A stretch of 64,000 nucleotides of DNA from Siphonodentalium dalli (Eukaryota; Mollusca; Scaphopoda; Gadilida; Siphonodentaliidae). Where the stretch lies: assembly GCA_032622095.1 (NCBI GenBank), contig CP136068.1:50894443-50958442 (forward strand), read 5' to 3'. The translations under genes and the position numbers were made by a program. Positions 1 through 12,744 of the stretch are shown here, one piece after another. Under the pieces are notes generated by a model, which saw only the letters and a list, made by a program, of their open reading frames with translations, was not told where the DNA came from and ran no database searches. How positions within the stretch are numbered: the first letter of the stretch is position 1; the number at the start of each line of letters is the position of its first letter.

Positions 1-340
1 AATGTCACCAACTTCAGCTGGAGAACTTCTGTCTGTCCCTAGGTCTCCCATAGCAGTTGAGGACTAAGTAAAATTGGGTTCCCAGATGTGAATTTGGTGA
101 TGCTAGCCTACCGTACAGAATAGCATCACTACATTCACCCTTTTTGGAACTCAGACACACTCAATTCACGCTTGGCTGTTCCAATATTATTTTCTTAATC
201 ACTTAGCTACATGACCTCATTATACCTTATTATGGACAAAAAAGTGGGGGGGGGGGGGTATATTGGATTAAATATGTTGGTCTGTCGGTGTGTCCTTCCA
301 TCCATTGTTCTGTCCATCCATCCATCAACAATTGTTTTCT
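1..340. other. Non-coding AT-rich stretch with a small hairpin
   Basis: I see no gene here. A perfect 9-bp stem lies at 97-105 (GTGATGCTA) and 121-129 (TAGCATCAC), and a run of about 13 G sits near 246-258. Degenerate CCATCC repeats occur near 297-325. Nothing suggests transcription. Confidence 0.6.
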
Positions 341-800
341 TCTCGAGATCTATATGAATTCCCTACCTGTATGTGACTCAAATTCAGATTTGTTCAAATA
401 AGTTCATCAGGTCAAATAGGAGGGATGCCAGGGCCATAACGTTTTCCCTCCATAGTAATTCTAACAACTATTACTACTCAAGAACCATCAAGTCTATTTA
501 GCTTATATTTGTGTATGCAGGGTCCTTGGGTGGCATGTTTAGATCTGTTCCAATGGGGGCCTTTTTGGAAAATCAATTAACTTTAACTCTTAAAAGCGAA
601 TGTTTATAATTATAAGATGAATAGATATCAGAGATGGGGATTCATGTTTGTTCAAATAGGGGCAGAGACCCCACCCACACTACCTGTATCTATGCTGTAC
701 GCTACTGGTATAATAAGATAATGTCATATTCTTGCAGCGATGTCCCCACAGTGTTGGGGAGGTGATTTACAGATTTGTTCAATGGGGGGGTGATCAGTAG
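341..800. repeat. Dispersed GATTTGTTCAAAT-type repeat, copy A
   Basis: The block contains the phrases TGTGACTCAAATTCAGATTT, CATAGTAATTCT, TTAGCTTATATTTG and GGGTCCTTGG in order. The same phrases recur in the same order and orientation at 2890-3095. The motif GATTTGTTCAAATNGGG recurs at about 386, 543, 648 and 771. Two ordered copies show an old interspersed family. The class is not recognisable, and no TSD or terminal structure is visible. Confidence 0.55.
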
Positions 801-954
801 TGATCAGTAGCGTACAGTTGGTATGTGAAGCCTCTCTATCTACATATCCTGTTTAGATTACTTTTTTAAAGTGATTATGAAAAGTTCTGTTATGGTCTCC
901 AAAGTCCCAGTCTTATCAGTCTTTGCAGTATGGTGAGCGACCCCACAGTCTTTG

Positions 955-1160
955 ACTGTCTTGTTATGGTGTGTATTTACCTATATATGATGTGGTTTGT
1001 TCCTTTATATGGTGTCCATTTACCTTTGTTGGTATCAATTTACCTTAATCTGTATATGGTGACCATTTATGATGGCCGCTATTATTTATATGATGTACAT
1101 ATTACTTTATATGCTGCATATACAACTTTATATGATGTGTATATATGATGAGTATATGTC
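955..1160 (+). repeat. Degenerate ~20-bp array, forward arm
   Basis: Tandem variants of TTTATATGGTGTCCATTTAC follow one another here, for example near 1002, 1051, 1094 and 1123. The array faces a reverse-complement array of the same motif at 1185-1530. The 72-codon open frame at 930-1148 is a product of this low-complexity sequence. Confidence 0.6.
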
Positions 1161-1184
1161 TGTATGTTATGGTATAGCATTATG

Positions 1185-1530
1185 ATAGTGAATTGACACC
1201 ATATTTAAAGATATTTTCACACCATATAAATATGGGCATATTTCCACCATATGATGACAATTGTCCTCTAAAAATGAATGGAAACCATATATAAAGGTGG
1301 AACCACATCATCAAAGATGTATGCATATCATATAGAGAATAGAGGACATCATACTAATGGTGAATGGATACCATATACAGGTGAAACATAGCATATGAAG
1401 GTAAATGGACAATATATAAAGATGAATGCGCACCAAAAAAGAACAGTGCTACCACCTTATAAAGTCATAAATGATTCGCACTCCACGCAAATTTAAGGTG
1501 AATGGACACCATAAAAATGTAGAACAACAT
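1185..1530 (-). repeat. Degenerate ~20-bp array, reverse arm
   Basis: The motif GTGAATGGACACCATATAAA, which is the reverse complement of the 955-1160 motif, repeats with variation, for example near 1190, 1222, 1282, 1362 and 1500. The two arrays meet head to head around 1170. Such an arrangement could fold back, but no flanking TSD was found. Confidence 0.55.
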
Positions 1531-2889
1531 CATAGAAAGGATGACACATACGATGGGTGCATCTGTGATGATGATGTCATGATGATGATGCTGGAGTATC
1601 ATTTGCAAGTATATTTGTCACGCTAAAATTCATTATGATCTACAATTGACTTCAACATTAAAGTTAGTCAGTTGATAACAGGTATCAATAAGACAATAAT
1701 TTACAACATCTTCACATTGTGAAAAAAAAACTATAGTCTTGTGATAATTTTTCGTTTGGCTCAACATGCATCAGACTGTATGATATCGGTGTCATTATAA
1801 AGTATTCTATACAAACTTTTGCCCAGTACTGCATCTAGAAGCATAAATATAGCGACTAACTACATATATTGCTTGAATTAGATTACTGATAATTACAGTA
1901 TGTCAGACGCCATTGTATTGTCTTCACATAGTAGCACGATGTGACCATTTAGAGATATTACTATCAAAGTTTGAGTAATATAACAAAATATATTCAGTAG
2001 GTTGAATGCTAAATTTTGATCGCAACTGTAGTCAGGGAGAATAATCTGACCACATCCAAATTTTTCTGAACTGCACCTGAGTTTCATACATACTATGTTT
2101 GAGAAATTTCAATTCACATATCATACACAAAAGACGCCAGTGAAAAAAGTGAAAAAAAATCATATTTTGCCCCCTATATTGACCCCACAAGAACTGGTTC
2201 CCAAAGTTAGAATAGCTGGGCTACCTAAAAAATGGTGGTTGCTGAAATTCCGCTTTCTGGTGACACCTCGAGTATTAATTAGAGCCCATACTTTAATTGC
2301 TCAGATTCAATATACAATGAAGATGATGATATAAGAAACTCTAGATTTTTTTGCCATATAGATCGAGAGAAATTCATTATAGAAAATATCTTGCCATTTT
2401 CGGCAGGATTTATGCAAAACTTGCGTCTGCCTCTTAAAATATGATCCCTGTCTATATTAAGTTCTAACAATAGTTGGTTTTGATACAATTTAATCAATAT
2501 TATTATCCCAAACATGATAATATAGATTATAGTTTAATTTTACAAAGATTTTCTGATTTAATTTCCCCAAACGAGACAAATGTTTCTAGCATTTGAAAAA
2601 TAAATTACTCTTGTCTCTGTCACATTCAACATCACATTCTCACGACCTCTTGTTAACAATTTTTCTGTACTAATTTTAACAACATTTTTCAACAATTGGT
2701 TTCTATTATGGTGATTCATGATGAGCTTGTTTGAACATGTTGTGTGATTTTTTTTCTCATATATGTCGTTTGAAAATTTCTGTTTGATTTTGGTCGATTC
2801 TTCACGAAAATTGGACGTTATGATATCTGCTAAGTATAATCACCCATTATCACCGAATTCAAAATCAAAATTTGTCTTTTCCCCCAGAA
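1531..2889. other. Unannotated AT-rich stretch
   Basis: There is a short GATGAT microsatellite at about 1567-1590. Open frames of 60-79 codons here look like chance: they have no domain, and both strands are open to similar lengths. I see no TE ends, RNA gene or convincing splice signals. Confidence 0.5.
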
Positions 2890-3095
2890 CCATAAGACCG
2901 AATGTTTGGTGTGGATGTTCCCTGTGTGACTCACATTATCAGATTTGTTAAAATAAGGTTGTCAAGTCAAATACTTACAAAGCCAGCACCACAGCTTTTT
3001 CCCATCATAGTAATTCTTAAAACAATTTCTAAAAAACCACCAGGCCTCTTCAGCTTATATTTGGTATGGAGGGTCCTTGGATGATAGGAGTAGAG
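2890..3095. repeat. Dispersed GATTTGTTCAAAT-type repeat, copy B
   Basis: This is the second ordered copy of the 341-545 repeat. The phrases TGTGACTCACATTATCAGAT, CATAGTAATTCT, TTCAGCTTATATTTGG and GGGTCCTTGGATG appear in the same order and orientation. The copies have diverged by substitutions and small indels. Confidence 0.55.
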
Positions 3096-3433
3096 CCAGG
3101 GACATAACTCTTTAAAAATATTAGATTGGAATCCTTGCTCAATTAAATGAAATAAAGTCTATATAAATTTTAAAGTTTTTTATTTTTAATTTGACTTTTT
3201 TTGGTTATAGAAGTTTAATTTTTTTTGGTCACATCACATCACCATCATCTCCCATTATCAACTATGTCCATCCAACCCCACCATATAGCCAGATCCCTGC
3301 CCAGCATATTAAATTCCTTCTGTTAACTACAGTTGTTTTACAGGCTATTTGACATTCCAATGTGTGCATGTAGATATGGCAATACACTGGCTTTACTATA
3401 TACAGGTGACACTCTGCAACACATTATAAACTA
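3096..3433. other. Unannotated AT-rich stretch
   Basis: This is T-rich, low-complexity sequence with no gene or element ends, and it leads into the TIR element at 3434. Confidence 0.5.
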
Positions 3434-4310
3434 ATGGAGCTTTCCACAGAGGCCACACCCACAGCGGTAGTCCCGCCCACGGGTGAAAATACTTTATCCA
3501 CATAAATATTTTCTGTTACCCGAGATCGATTTCCGACGTGAACACATTAGCACCTGCCATTATGTTAACTAGCTGAAACAGACTCATGTATATGATTCGT
3601 TCAAATTTGATCTTTTAACCAGTTTGATTTAAAAAAAATTATTGAGATTCAATTTTTTATTTTTTTTTAGATTGAACTTTGATCTGCTGTTGAACAAAAA
3701 CAAAATAATAATTGTTTTTTAAATTAAAAAAAAAGTAAAATTGAAATTTAATTTTTTTTATTTAATTTTTATTTTTTTTTTTAGATTTTTAGATTGAAAC
3801 TTCTTGCTAAAAAATTCAAAAAAAAAATTCAAAAGTATTTTTATTTGTTTAAAAAATTTAGTTTAAAATATAAGTTGGCACCACGCCAAATGTGGTTAAA
3901 ATCGATCAAGGGTTCTGGAAGAAAAATTGCATACGGACCAGAACAGACAGATCACTGAACTCTAATATATCTAAACCAGAGAACATACATTCGTTTTGCC
4001 ATTAAATGTGAAAATTGTGACAAGTGTCATGCTAAACGAAAAACACTGTTATAATCACGGATAAATTTGTAACATCATGCCGCAGATACAAATCTCAGTA
4101 TATTATGATTTGACAACAAAAAAGTTGTTTGAATATAACCAATTTAACACTGAATGTATGCATGGATATCAAAATTAGGGTGAAGAAAGATGGCGTCGAA
4201 AAGATCTCCGCAGCCAGCGGCCGGCTCGGCATCTGATTGGTCGAATATATTCTAATAAATTGCCATTGGGCGGGACTACGCTGTGGGCGTGGCCTCTGTG
4301 GAACGCTCCA
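3434..4310. mobile_element. TIR element (non-autonomous DNA transposon)
   Basis: The left end (3434 onward, ATGGAGCTTTCCACAGAGGC) is matched in inverse by the right end finishing at 4310, with about 45 bp of shared terminal sequence including CCACRCCCACAGCG and TAGTCCCGCCCA. Both ends are flanked by TA, which fits a TA-targeting element, but the exact edge is uncertain by a few bases. The interior has A/T homopolymer blocks at 3600-3860. There is no transposase. The open frame at 4175-4432 on the minus strand crosses the right TIR and is not a gene. Confidence 0.65.
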
Positions 4311-4459
4311 TTAGCTAGCAGATAGTGGGTTGGAACCTTTGGATGAATGCAGTTTAATCCAATGTTTTGACCACTGTCTAAAACAAATACAGTTTGACAT
4401 TTTATTATTAGTATTGGTATGAACCCTTTCATAACAGGGTCTGTGTTGGTGTAGTATTA

Positions 4460-4580
4460 AAGGGACCCTCTCATATATATACGAGAATGAACTGATTTTG
4501 AAGGTCAAGGAAATTATGTTAGGTCAATGTATTCTCTTATATATGTGAGGCTACCTTATATATGTGAACATGCATTGGCA
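4460..4580. repeat. Decayed copy of the CCAATGCATTCTCTTATATA hairpin
   Basis: Pieces TATATACGAGAATGAACTG, CAATGTATTCTCTTATATAT and CATGCATTGGCACAGGG resemble the arms of the clean palindromes at 23401-23469 and 23549-23617. The copy is rearranged and no longer folds perfectly. Confidence 0.45.
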
Positions 4581-4839
4581 CAGGGTTTTCTCAAAATTTC
4601 ATGAAGCTCCAGTCATGGAAAGGGTGAGTCGGGTGACCCATATATTTCAGTTTTATTTGCTAAGTCCTGATTTATATGTTTATGTTTACTCACAACAGTG
4701 GGACACATATCTTGTTCCTAATTGAACATGGGGTGGAGTGTTATTTCCATATAGTAGTATAGTATAATGATATTAAATAGTGAGCGATAAACAAAACACT
4801 CAACACTCAAGTATTTTTTATCGGATCATGTTCAAATTT

Positions 4840-6420
4840 AATTGCGCGTTTATGATGACACACCCCTCACCTGTATAGTTTTTGGTATCGATCGGTTGTT
4901 AGTTTAGAAATGATTAACACTTTCCATCCATACCTGGTCATGTTCTATCCGATGCCATAACTCATGTATTATTTTACCCATTGTGTTCATATATGCTGGT
5001 TTATGATGATACATGGCTCACCTGTATAGTTTTTGGTGTTGATTAGTTGATCAGTTTAGAAAATAACTAACACTGCACACAAATGCTATCTGATGCATCT
5101 AAGTCAAACAATTTTCTTCTGATCTGCCTGATATTTCATACCTACGTCTTTCTTAGCACGTTCTTTATCTGTATGGATTGGATTTTGGTAATGTTTAGTT
5201 AACCCTTTACACTCTTGTTTTTAAATAGAATTCATACAAGCCTGACGATGACTCTAACATTTTTCATCTGATAGACACCAAATTTGGTATATGAATTTCT
5301 GACAACTAAATACAGATCAAGTTCAAATATCGGTTTGATACAATATATTTCAACAGAGTTATGGCCCTTAATATTTCATACCTGTTTGCCATGCACTGTG
5401 AAATTTGAAGAGAACATGACACAACAGGCCTGTGGTTTGGAGTGAGACAATATATAGCTATGGACAACCATAGTACTTTGTAACTACTGATGACTTTTTT
5501 ATCGTCTATCACACTATAATTGAAAGCCCTTTATTCCAGTTCTGTTTTCTGTGTTGAAACAGGTACGTACATTAATTGTTTACAAAGACACTGTTGTCAT
5601 ATCTTAGAAAAGAGTTATTCCACACATTCCTTACTTCCATCATATGATGTCATCGAAAATGATTAACCCTCTACACACATCATATGGTCTTCTCATGTTT
5701 TTTATTTGATCATTCTCCATTTTTTGATTAAAATCCAGTTGATAGACACATATCATCTGATAGACCGATATTAAATTATCGCCCTCACTTTGAGCCAGGT
5801 TCAGTCAGTGTTTCAATACATGACCAATTGAATATTCATCATTAGAGGAAATGTCTTATTTTGAAATTCCCTTAAATGCATTTGGGTTGCAGAATAATAT
5901 TAACAGTGCTGGGATTCTTGAGACTGACTACTCTGTGTTTATCAGTTCATTAGTTTGGGTAAGACTAACCCCTTACTATCCAATTTGATAACTCAAATAT
6001 TTCCATTGATTATGTTTATAGTTATGGCACGGTTTATGATAACACACCCCCTGACCTGCATAGTGATGGTCATTTGGTTTATTTGCTTAAATATATTAAC
6101 TTCCTTCATCAATCCTGATGACACAATGTGATAGCTAAATATTTTGTACATGACCACTCTATAAATAATCACATCTGTGATAATCATGACACATTCTTCA
6201 CCTGTATAGAATTTTGTATCGGATCGAATGGTTTTGAAAATATTAACCATAACTTTAATTATATTTAAACTGTTTACAAACATTGTATCTTTCCAATGAT
6301 CAGCTTAGAAGAAAACTAACCTTTATAGCCAATCATTAGCATTCATATTTTATATCCAGGTCTATACATTCCTCACTTGTATAGTTGTTCAGGTATTGAT
6401 TGTTTTTTTAGTTGTGGAAT
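4840..6420. repeat. Old ~155-bp tandem repeat region, strongly diverged
   Basis: A unit containing GATGACACA, CTCACCTGTATAGTTTTTGG, a GATCGGTTG-like stretch and AGTTTAGAAA followed by AACAC occurs clearly at 4853 and 5008. Weaker versions start near 6030, 6180 and 6360. Phrases such as GATTAACCCTT recur at 5200, 5665 and 5965. There is no conserved reading frame. This looks like an ancient tandem or dispersed family and could be several overlapping families. Confidence 0.45.
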
Positions 6421-8488
6421 ATTAATAGGTTGTTATGAATTTTTAATATGCAGCCGACACAAAACATAATAAAAAAAAAATAGCAATGATACTACATATA
6501 TTAATAAAAAATAACACAATATGTTATGTCTCATGTTCCATTGTAATAAACGGATAACATGAGTTGCTATGGTGTTTATCTACTTAATTTCTTAACTATT
6601 TTGTATTTAACAGCTATAAACTGTCCCACTTTTAATTGAGTTTAATTAGCTTTATCACTCAAAAAGACATATCTGTGTTGGAGTCACTGATAGGTTGAAA
6701 TCAAAGCCACATCTGTGTTAACATTGTGTTAATGTGAGCAAGGTGCCCAATAAGTGTTATTCCACTTGTGAACTTAATAGTAAGGCTTGAATTGTTGAAA
6801 GTTTTGCACTCATGGAAAGGATTGTGTAAGGTTTTATGAAAATAGCTCATAGCTGTCGCCAAGGTATGTGTTAAACATCTGCAGATCGTGATCCGCCTCT
6901 CGTTCACATTAGTTATTGTTGTATGTTTAGAACACTATGTGCTTTTAATATCCGAAAAGGCCAATGTTACTGATACCTTAAGTGTTATCAGTAGTATTGC
7001 TATTAAAATAGCCATATTTGTTAACACTTCTGTAAACAAAAAGAATATTGTATCATAGACAAACTTTGTTCTTAAAATCATCGCGTAAATTGCATGTTAT
7101 TGCCATGCTAGTTATCTGTGTTCTTAAACAAATGCTGAACTATGTAAACAATCAGTAGGCAAAAAGTATGCAATAAGCAGTACACTCAACAACAGGCAGA
7201 CCACACTAAGTGACCATTGGTTAGAAAGGACACCAAACTGTTTACAATATACCGGTATAGTGCTTGTTAATCCTCCCCACAAAAGATTCCAGTGCATAAT
7301 CCCAATTCCAAGTTGAGCTGTAGTGTCACTGACGCTTCCACTGTCAATAACACTGTGTAACTGTATAAAATTATTTTGCTGAAACCAACAACTGACAACT
7401 TAAGTATTAACCATCTAGATATCTAGGATAAAAGTGTGATGAATAGACCTCATGTGTAATGGTTTTGGTATGGATATATGACTTTAGCTCATCTTGACAA
7501 ATTCAAGCACAAACATTGTCCGCCCATCATAAATTTCCATTAGTACAACAAACAGTTCACATCTCTCATCCGATTGTCACCAAAGTTTATATGGATTTTT
7601 CATGCATTGCCACAAGATGTGAATTTTGTTGATTTACATGGGTACCAGATGCCATATTGTTGTTACTAATTGCACGACTAAATTCTTTGTCATATCCTAC
7701 ATGTCACATTCCTTATCATACCGCCCCTAAACTTCATATGGAACTGTGGGTTGACCATTAGATGGAAGTCTTCAAAGTTTTCCAAATTTAGTTAAACATG
7801 TTGGATTTCTTAATTGAATCCATTGCCACACTCTGCAGCCAACATTTATCGGAAAAATGTTATCATTTCTAGATGGGAGCTATCAAATTTGAACAATATT
7901 TGGTCAGAAACATGGCTGCTCTTTGAATAAATAAATACTTTGGCATACCCTTCATCCATCATGTTTTATCCAATTGATCCCAAACTTTATATGGCTATTC
8001 AGGTAAACGTCTGGTATGACTTAAACTTTTCATAATAATTCAACCCATTGTAATGTATGACATTAACCTCTCTCCAAGCTGAGCTACATGGTCATTGACA
8101 TTTTTGTCTGTGGTTTATAATAGTGTCAATGTTTCAACATGTATATTATCTACAAATAACTGAATGTGTTTATATATTTTTTTGTTTTCAATATTGTTTC
8201 AAAGCTTTGTGTGCTCATTATTGATGTACTAAATATTTATTGTACATGCATATGTGTTCTGTTGATAAGACTATTATTATGATATATTAATTAATAATAA
8301 AAGAATACAAATAGTCAAGAATTGCATTTCTTATGAACACTCTCCAATAATGGAATATATCTTAGTTGATGATGTCAGAAAACTAGGGGAAGACAATATT
8401 CTGGGTGAAAATTATCACTGGAAGGTGTCCACCATCTGCACTGATTAATAAATATATTATGTGGGGATACATTATTTTCTAGATCTGA
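6421..8488. other. Unannotated stretch with decayed dispersed repeats
   Basis: I see no gene here. A phrase like CAAGTTGAGCTRYAGTGTCA occurs near 7310, near 8075 and again near 38790. The phrase AAACTTYATATGG recurs at about 7590, 7730 and 7985. These are signs of an old interspersed family without visible ends. The short open frames are unconvincing. Confidence 0.5.
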
Positions 8489-9189
8489 CTAGGAACTAGT
8501 GATGCGGACCGGACCAGTCTGGTCCGCAGTCCAGGGGTGGACCGCAGTCCAGGGGTGGACCACGGTCCGGACCGGGTGTCGCTGGAACGGACCGGACCGC
8601 TTTTTGCCGTCGGTCTGGTACTCTCCGGTCCGGTCCACTATTTTACTTCAGTTATAATAAACTATCGCGAATATTATTGCGTATTTGCCATCATATAAAT
8701 TAGCAACGATGTATTTACACATTCAAGTGATTAATATCTTGTATTTTGTAGACAAGACAGTCACATTAATCCAATAGTAGTTGTACATAGGTGTATAACT
8801 GTAATTGTCAGGACTATACAATCAGCCATCACAATCTCCAAGACTCCAATATTAATGTAGTAGTCATATTACAGTACACTTTTGTATAATTTTTATCAGT
8901 AGAGTTTATTTCGTTTAAATTTCAATTCAATGAAAATAAGTCTGATACGAATCATGCACACGATCAGTTGAGTGCTATGTTAGATTGGTTATAACACATT
9001 ATATGGCCCAAGCTATATATCTGTCCAATACACTTTATTAGTGCATGTTCGCATTACTAGAAATACTATTATCGTGCATCGTTCCCAGTGTATCCCACCA
9101 GAGACAGACAACGATGCATACAATCGGCAAACAATGTAAGTTTTGACATATATGGACTCATTGCAATGCACTGAACTCAGTAACTAGTG

Positions 9190-9345
9190 TGGTCGTGGTA
9201 CGCAAAGAAAGGGGTTGACCCAGAAGAAATTGGTAAAGAAGCGATCTTGGTGTTCTTCAACGTGGGACAATCTCTGCTACAACATATCCAAAGTCCGCTA
9301 AAATCCGCGTTGGGCAAAATTCAGGATCCAAGATGGCGTCCAACA
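9190..9345. repeat. Internal direct repeat 1 of the hAT element
   Basis: The order GGGTTGACCCA, AATTGGTAAAGAAG, CATATCCAAA and AAGATGGCGTCCAACATGG recurs at 9885-10010 in the same orientation. The spacing is about 690 bp. The 63-codon frame at 9187-9378 lies in this repeat and shows no domain. Confidence 0.6.
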
Positions 9346-9423
9346 TGGCCTCCTTTAGTCAAAAGATATTCTGACTGAGATTAATTCGACATAATGAGAA
9401 CAAATGTTGACATATTTATACAA

Positions 9424-9880
9424 ATGTAAACATTTTTGCGAAGGTAAAGTATTATGCCACATATCTATAGAAAAAATGGAACCCCTCGCCCCAGATGGCT
9501 ACCAAAACGGCGGTCTAAACTCAAAAAATTGAAGTTTTTGCCTAATATCTTAAATATCAATTCCTGTTGTTTGATAATGGTTCAGACTGGCGACATTGAT
9601 CAGTCATATTCGTGTTAATTCAGCATTGGAGCAATGAAAGATACCATAAATGGGGTCCCAGACTCATATACACCCTCAAAAATTTGATTTTACAGAACAC
9701 GGTATAAAATTCCACAAAAATCGCCATTGGGATTCCAGTCATGTATCAACAAAAAATGGACAGAACTGTACAATGTAAGTTGGGCATACCATTATCTATA
9801 AATACTCCAATTCAATGAAAGCCAAATTGGCGCTTTGTCTTAAAATGACGGTCATATGGAAAATGGCAGATATTTAGAAT
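9424..9880 (+). repeat. Left arm of internal inverted repeat in the hAT element
   Basis: About 450 bp here matches the reverse complement of 12745-13205 almost throughout. Shared pieces include GGTTCAGACTGGCGAC, ATACCATAAATGGGGTCCCA and GTACAATGTAAGTTGGGCAT. The right arm is nearly adjacent to the right TIR, while the left arm is about 780 bp from the left TIR. This suggests a long ancestral TIR with later DNA inserted at the left end. Confidence 0.7.
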
Positions 9881-9884
9881 GGTC

Positions 9885-10010
9885 GTCAGAGGGTTAGACC
9901 CATAAGGAATTGGTAAAGAAGTGGTTTTGTTGTCATTCGACGCTGGATAATCTCGTATATAACATATCCAAAATCAGAATTCAAGATGGCGTCCAACATG
10001 GTCGCCAATA
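9885..10010. repeat. Internal direct repeat 2 of the hAT element
   Basis: This is the diverged second copy of 9190-9345. It keeps AATTGGTAAAGAAGTGG, AACATATCCAAA and CAAGATGGCGTCCAACATGG. An ATGG-rich composition also appears in the 37.5-38.7 kb satellite, so some of the similarity may be shared motif rather than descent. Confidence 0.55.
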
Positions 10011-10486
10011 ATAATGAAAATGGCAAATATGTAGTTAATCACGAAAACCCATTCGACAAAACGCCAATTCGGCACCAATACACATCATTGATTGAAATCA
10101 ATGTTTTTTGTGGGTGTGAGTAGCCAATCACGATTCAAATTGCTAAGATGGCTACCAAAATGGCCACCGAAAATTGTCGAAATTTAAGTTCTGCTCAGAG
10201 GAAAGCCGAAACAACACTTCGGTTGTGAGCTAACGATGACAGACCTATTAAACATGTTGCCAATAATCTACTACCACAATCAGTTCAGCCCGTAATGTTC
10301 CAACTAAGCAGTATATACTACAGGATGTCCACTTATTACGAGGGACTATCTGGAAATTAATTAAAAAGAAATTAAATTGCTACGAATCTGGATTATTTGA
10401 AAACACAGTGTCAATATTTCTACTTATAACGACTATTCGGAACATCAAATATATGGGCATCGGTGGTCTAGTCCGGAAGCATCAGG

Positions 10487-11014
10487 CTATAATGGGTTTT
10501 CCAGTGATGGCGAAAGTGTAAAGGACAGGAGGGAAAAGCGAATAATCTGGGGTTTACTTAATTGGTGGGCAAGTTGGTTATCGGAGCTGGGGAGTTTCAA
10601 AGTAAAATTATTTTCTTCAATATCAAGAGGAAAAATGAAAATTCGCACGTATATATACATTGTATACCCTTCACACTCCATGTGACATTTCCGTGTCATG
10701 CGACTGTGGGGTATATACATGTGGATAGACGCACCGATATCTTCTACACATTTAGTGAATTTCATCAATGATATGTGGACACAATGTGCGCCACGGCTGG
10801 ATCTGACCCGTATGTGTAAAGGTATCAACCATTTAGCTTGATGAACTGGTATTTCAAGGTTGTCATTGGATATAAATGCAACATGAACATGGTGATTAAC
10901 AACATGTTTGTCTAAGAAATGTGAACAATGAACATGATATTTTCCGGATGCTAGACAATCAAACTGCCACATAAGGCGTTCATCCATGCTAATCAGAGCA
11001 CGAAATATGTGCAA
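10487..11014 (-). CDS. Unrecognised 175-codon open frame inside the hAT element
   Basis: This is the longest non-satellite open frame in the window. The predicted peptide is rich in His, Ile and Ser and has a Pro/Ser-rich C-terminus. I recognise no hAT, BED zinc-finger, nuclease or other domain, and no signal peptide or membrane segment. It lies in the middle of the element between the inverted-repeat arms, where a transposase would be expected, but it lacks the length (hAT transposases are usually 500-800 residues) and motifs. A chance open frame is the simplest reading; a degenerate internal exon is the alternative. Confidence 0.15.
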   Translation of the reverse strand: MHIFRALISMDERLMWQFDCLASGKYHVHCSHFLDKHVVNHHVHVAFISNDNLEIPVHQAKWLIPLHIRVRSSRGAHCVHISLMKFTKCVEDIGASIHMYIPHSRMTRKCHMECEGYTMYIYVRIFIFPLDIEENNFTLKLPSSDNQLAHQLSKPQIIRFSLLSFTLSPSLENPL

Positions 11015-12744
11015 ATTAATTACACGAAAACTATTTCATGCGGACGACGTACTCTAGACCTACATCATCCAACGTCATTTCCTATTAACTTTTATTGTTG
11101 GTACGGACGGTTTCGAGGTTTGAAAATCCCGCTTGTCCAAGAAAACCCCACATACTTACGGAGTCGATGTGTAAACAATGTATGGGGATAGTTTCTTTAT
11201 ACAGATATGTATTTGGTACACGTATTTTCTAGAGCATAAGAGATCAACATTTACCGGCGAGTTGATATCTGGGAAGAGATCAGAGTAAAACTACTTTCTT
11301 ACATGTCGAAATGGGGAATCCACGGGCTACATTTAGTCCCAGCTTGAAACTGGAAAATGATGGCCGAGCCCGAATAGTTAATATTTCGTCGCATCAGTGC
11401 TATAATGTAACCCACATTTTCAACTTTCCGAGAAATTGAAGGTTGAAGTTTTAGACAACATTTCTCCTAATGTTGACAAAGCATGGCGTATTGTTGTATT
11501 TATCCCAATGGAAACTGACATTAGCTGTTCATCGAACCACATATTGTTTTCTGTTTACTCCCTCGTTTTCTTTTAAAAAGAAATAGCTTGTTTGGAGTTA
11601 TGACATTTTGCGTATGCCAGCGACGATTCGTTTCCGTGCTGTAATGAATTTGTGCTAATAAATGCAGATTAAGCTAAATATGGTGGCAATCGCATGTGTC
11701 TATGAACTAAAGAGTGCCTATTCTACACTATGACAATTCACCCATGTGCATCACCATACAGAAATGTGTGGAACAATCACAAAATTTAAATCACCAAATG
11801 ATCACGTGACTAGCATGGAGATACTACCATATAGCACACATTTTAGAATTCACAAACACAAAACAGATGTCACGTGGACAACCTGAAGCGTCCGATTGGC
11901 TGCTGTTGGACATACGACCTCATAGCACGAATAATTGTAAAGATCGCTGGAGATACGACATTTGCTTCACTGGTTTGTGCGAATATTTGTCATCCAAATG
12001 CAAAGACAGTTTGGCCCATCGGATTGGATTTTTTCAATGGTATCAAATACTCCGTTCCCGCCATAATGGAGTTACGACATTATAGCACCGATGCGTCGAG
12101 ATTTTGTCAACCCGCGGGAAGCCACCAAAAGATTGAAAATGAATAGTTTGTATGTATATGAGCCACATACATGTATATTAGCCAACTATCAACTGCATCC
12201 ACCACTCACAACTTCAGTCCATTATATGATAAGCTGGCAGAGTCTACCATTTTCGTTTTGGAAGCCATATTAGATAAAAGTTATTGTTTATTTTTGTCTA
12301 TTTGAGATGGAATGTTCACAAATAAAAGAAACGATCAATTATTTTGTAGACAAGATCTGCTCATCCCTCAATATCAAATGTGACCAAAACCCCAAAGTCG
12401 ATTTTGGTTAAATTTCATACCACATTCGTTATAACTTATTAGTGAAGGCCCGGAGTAAACTATTATCTAATCGATTAGACATGTCATTGCTGTAATGATC
12501 AGTTGACACGATCATTGGAAGAATATACCCATTGTTTCCCAGTTCAGACAGCAACAAGTGATAAACAGAAGTGATAGAAAACAGTATTTTTCACGTCGGG
12601 TGGCCATTTTGGCAGCATTTTTGGTACTGATTTTAAGTCTTTACATAGAGCTAGCATAATGGCATCATAAAGAGGTATACATTCGTATTTATTTTGTCAA
12701 TTTTATTCATCAGCCACTACTTATAATGGATTGAATGACACTGT

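Noticed and set aside
11867-12273. Overlapping 60-90-codon frames in the hAT interior
   Set aside because: Three frames overlap in the same stretch with no domain and no preferred frame, so chance is the best explanation.
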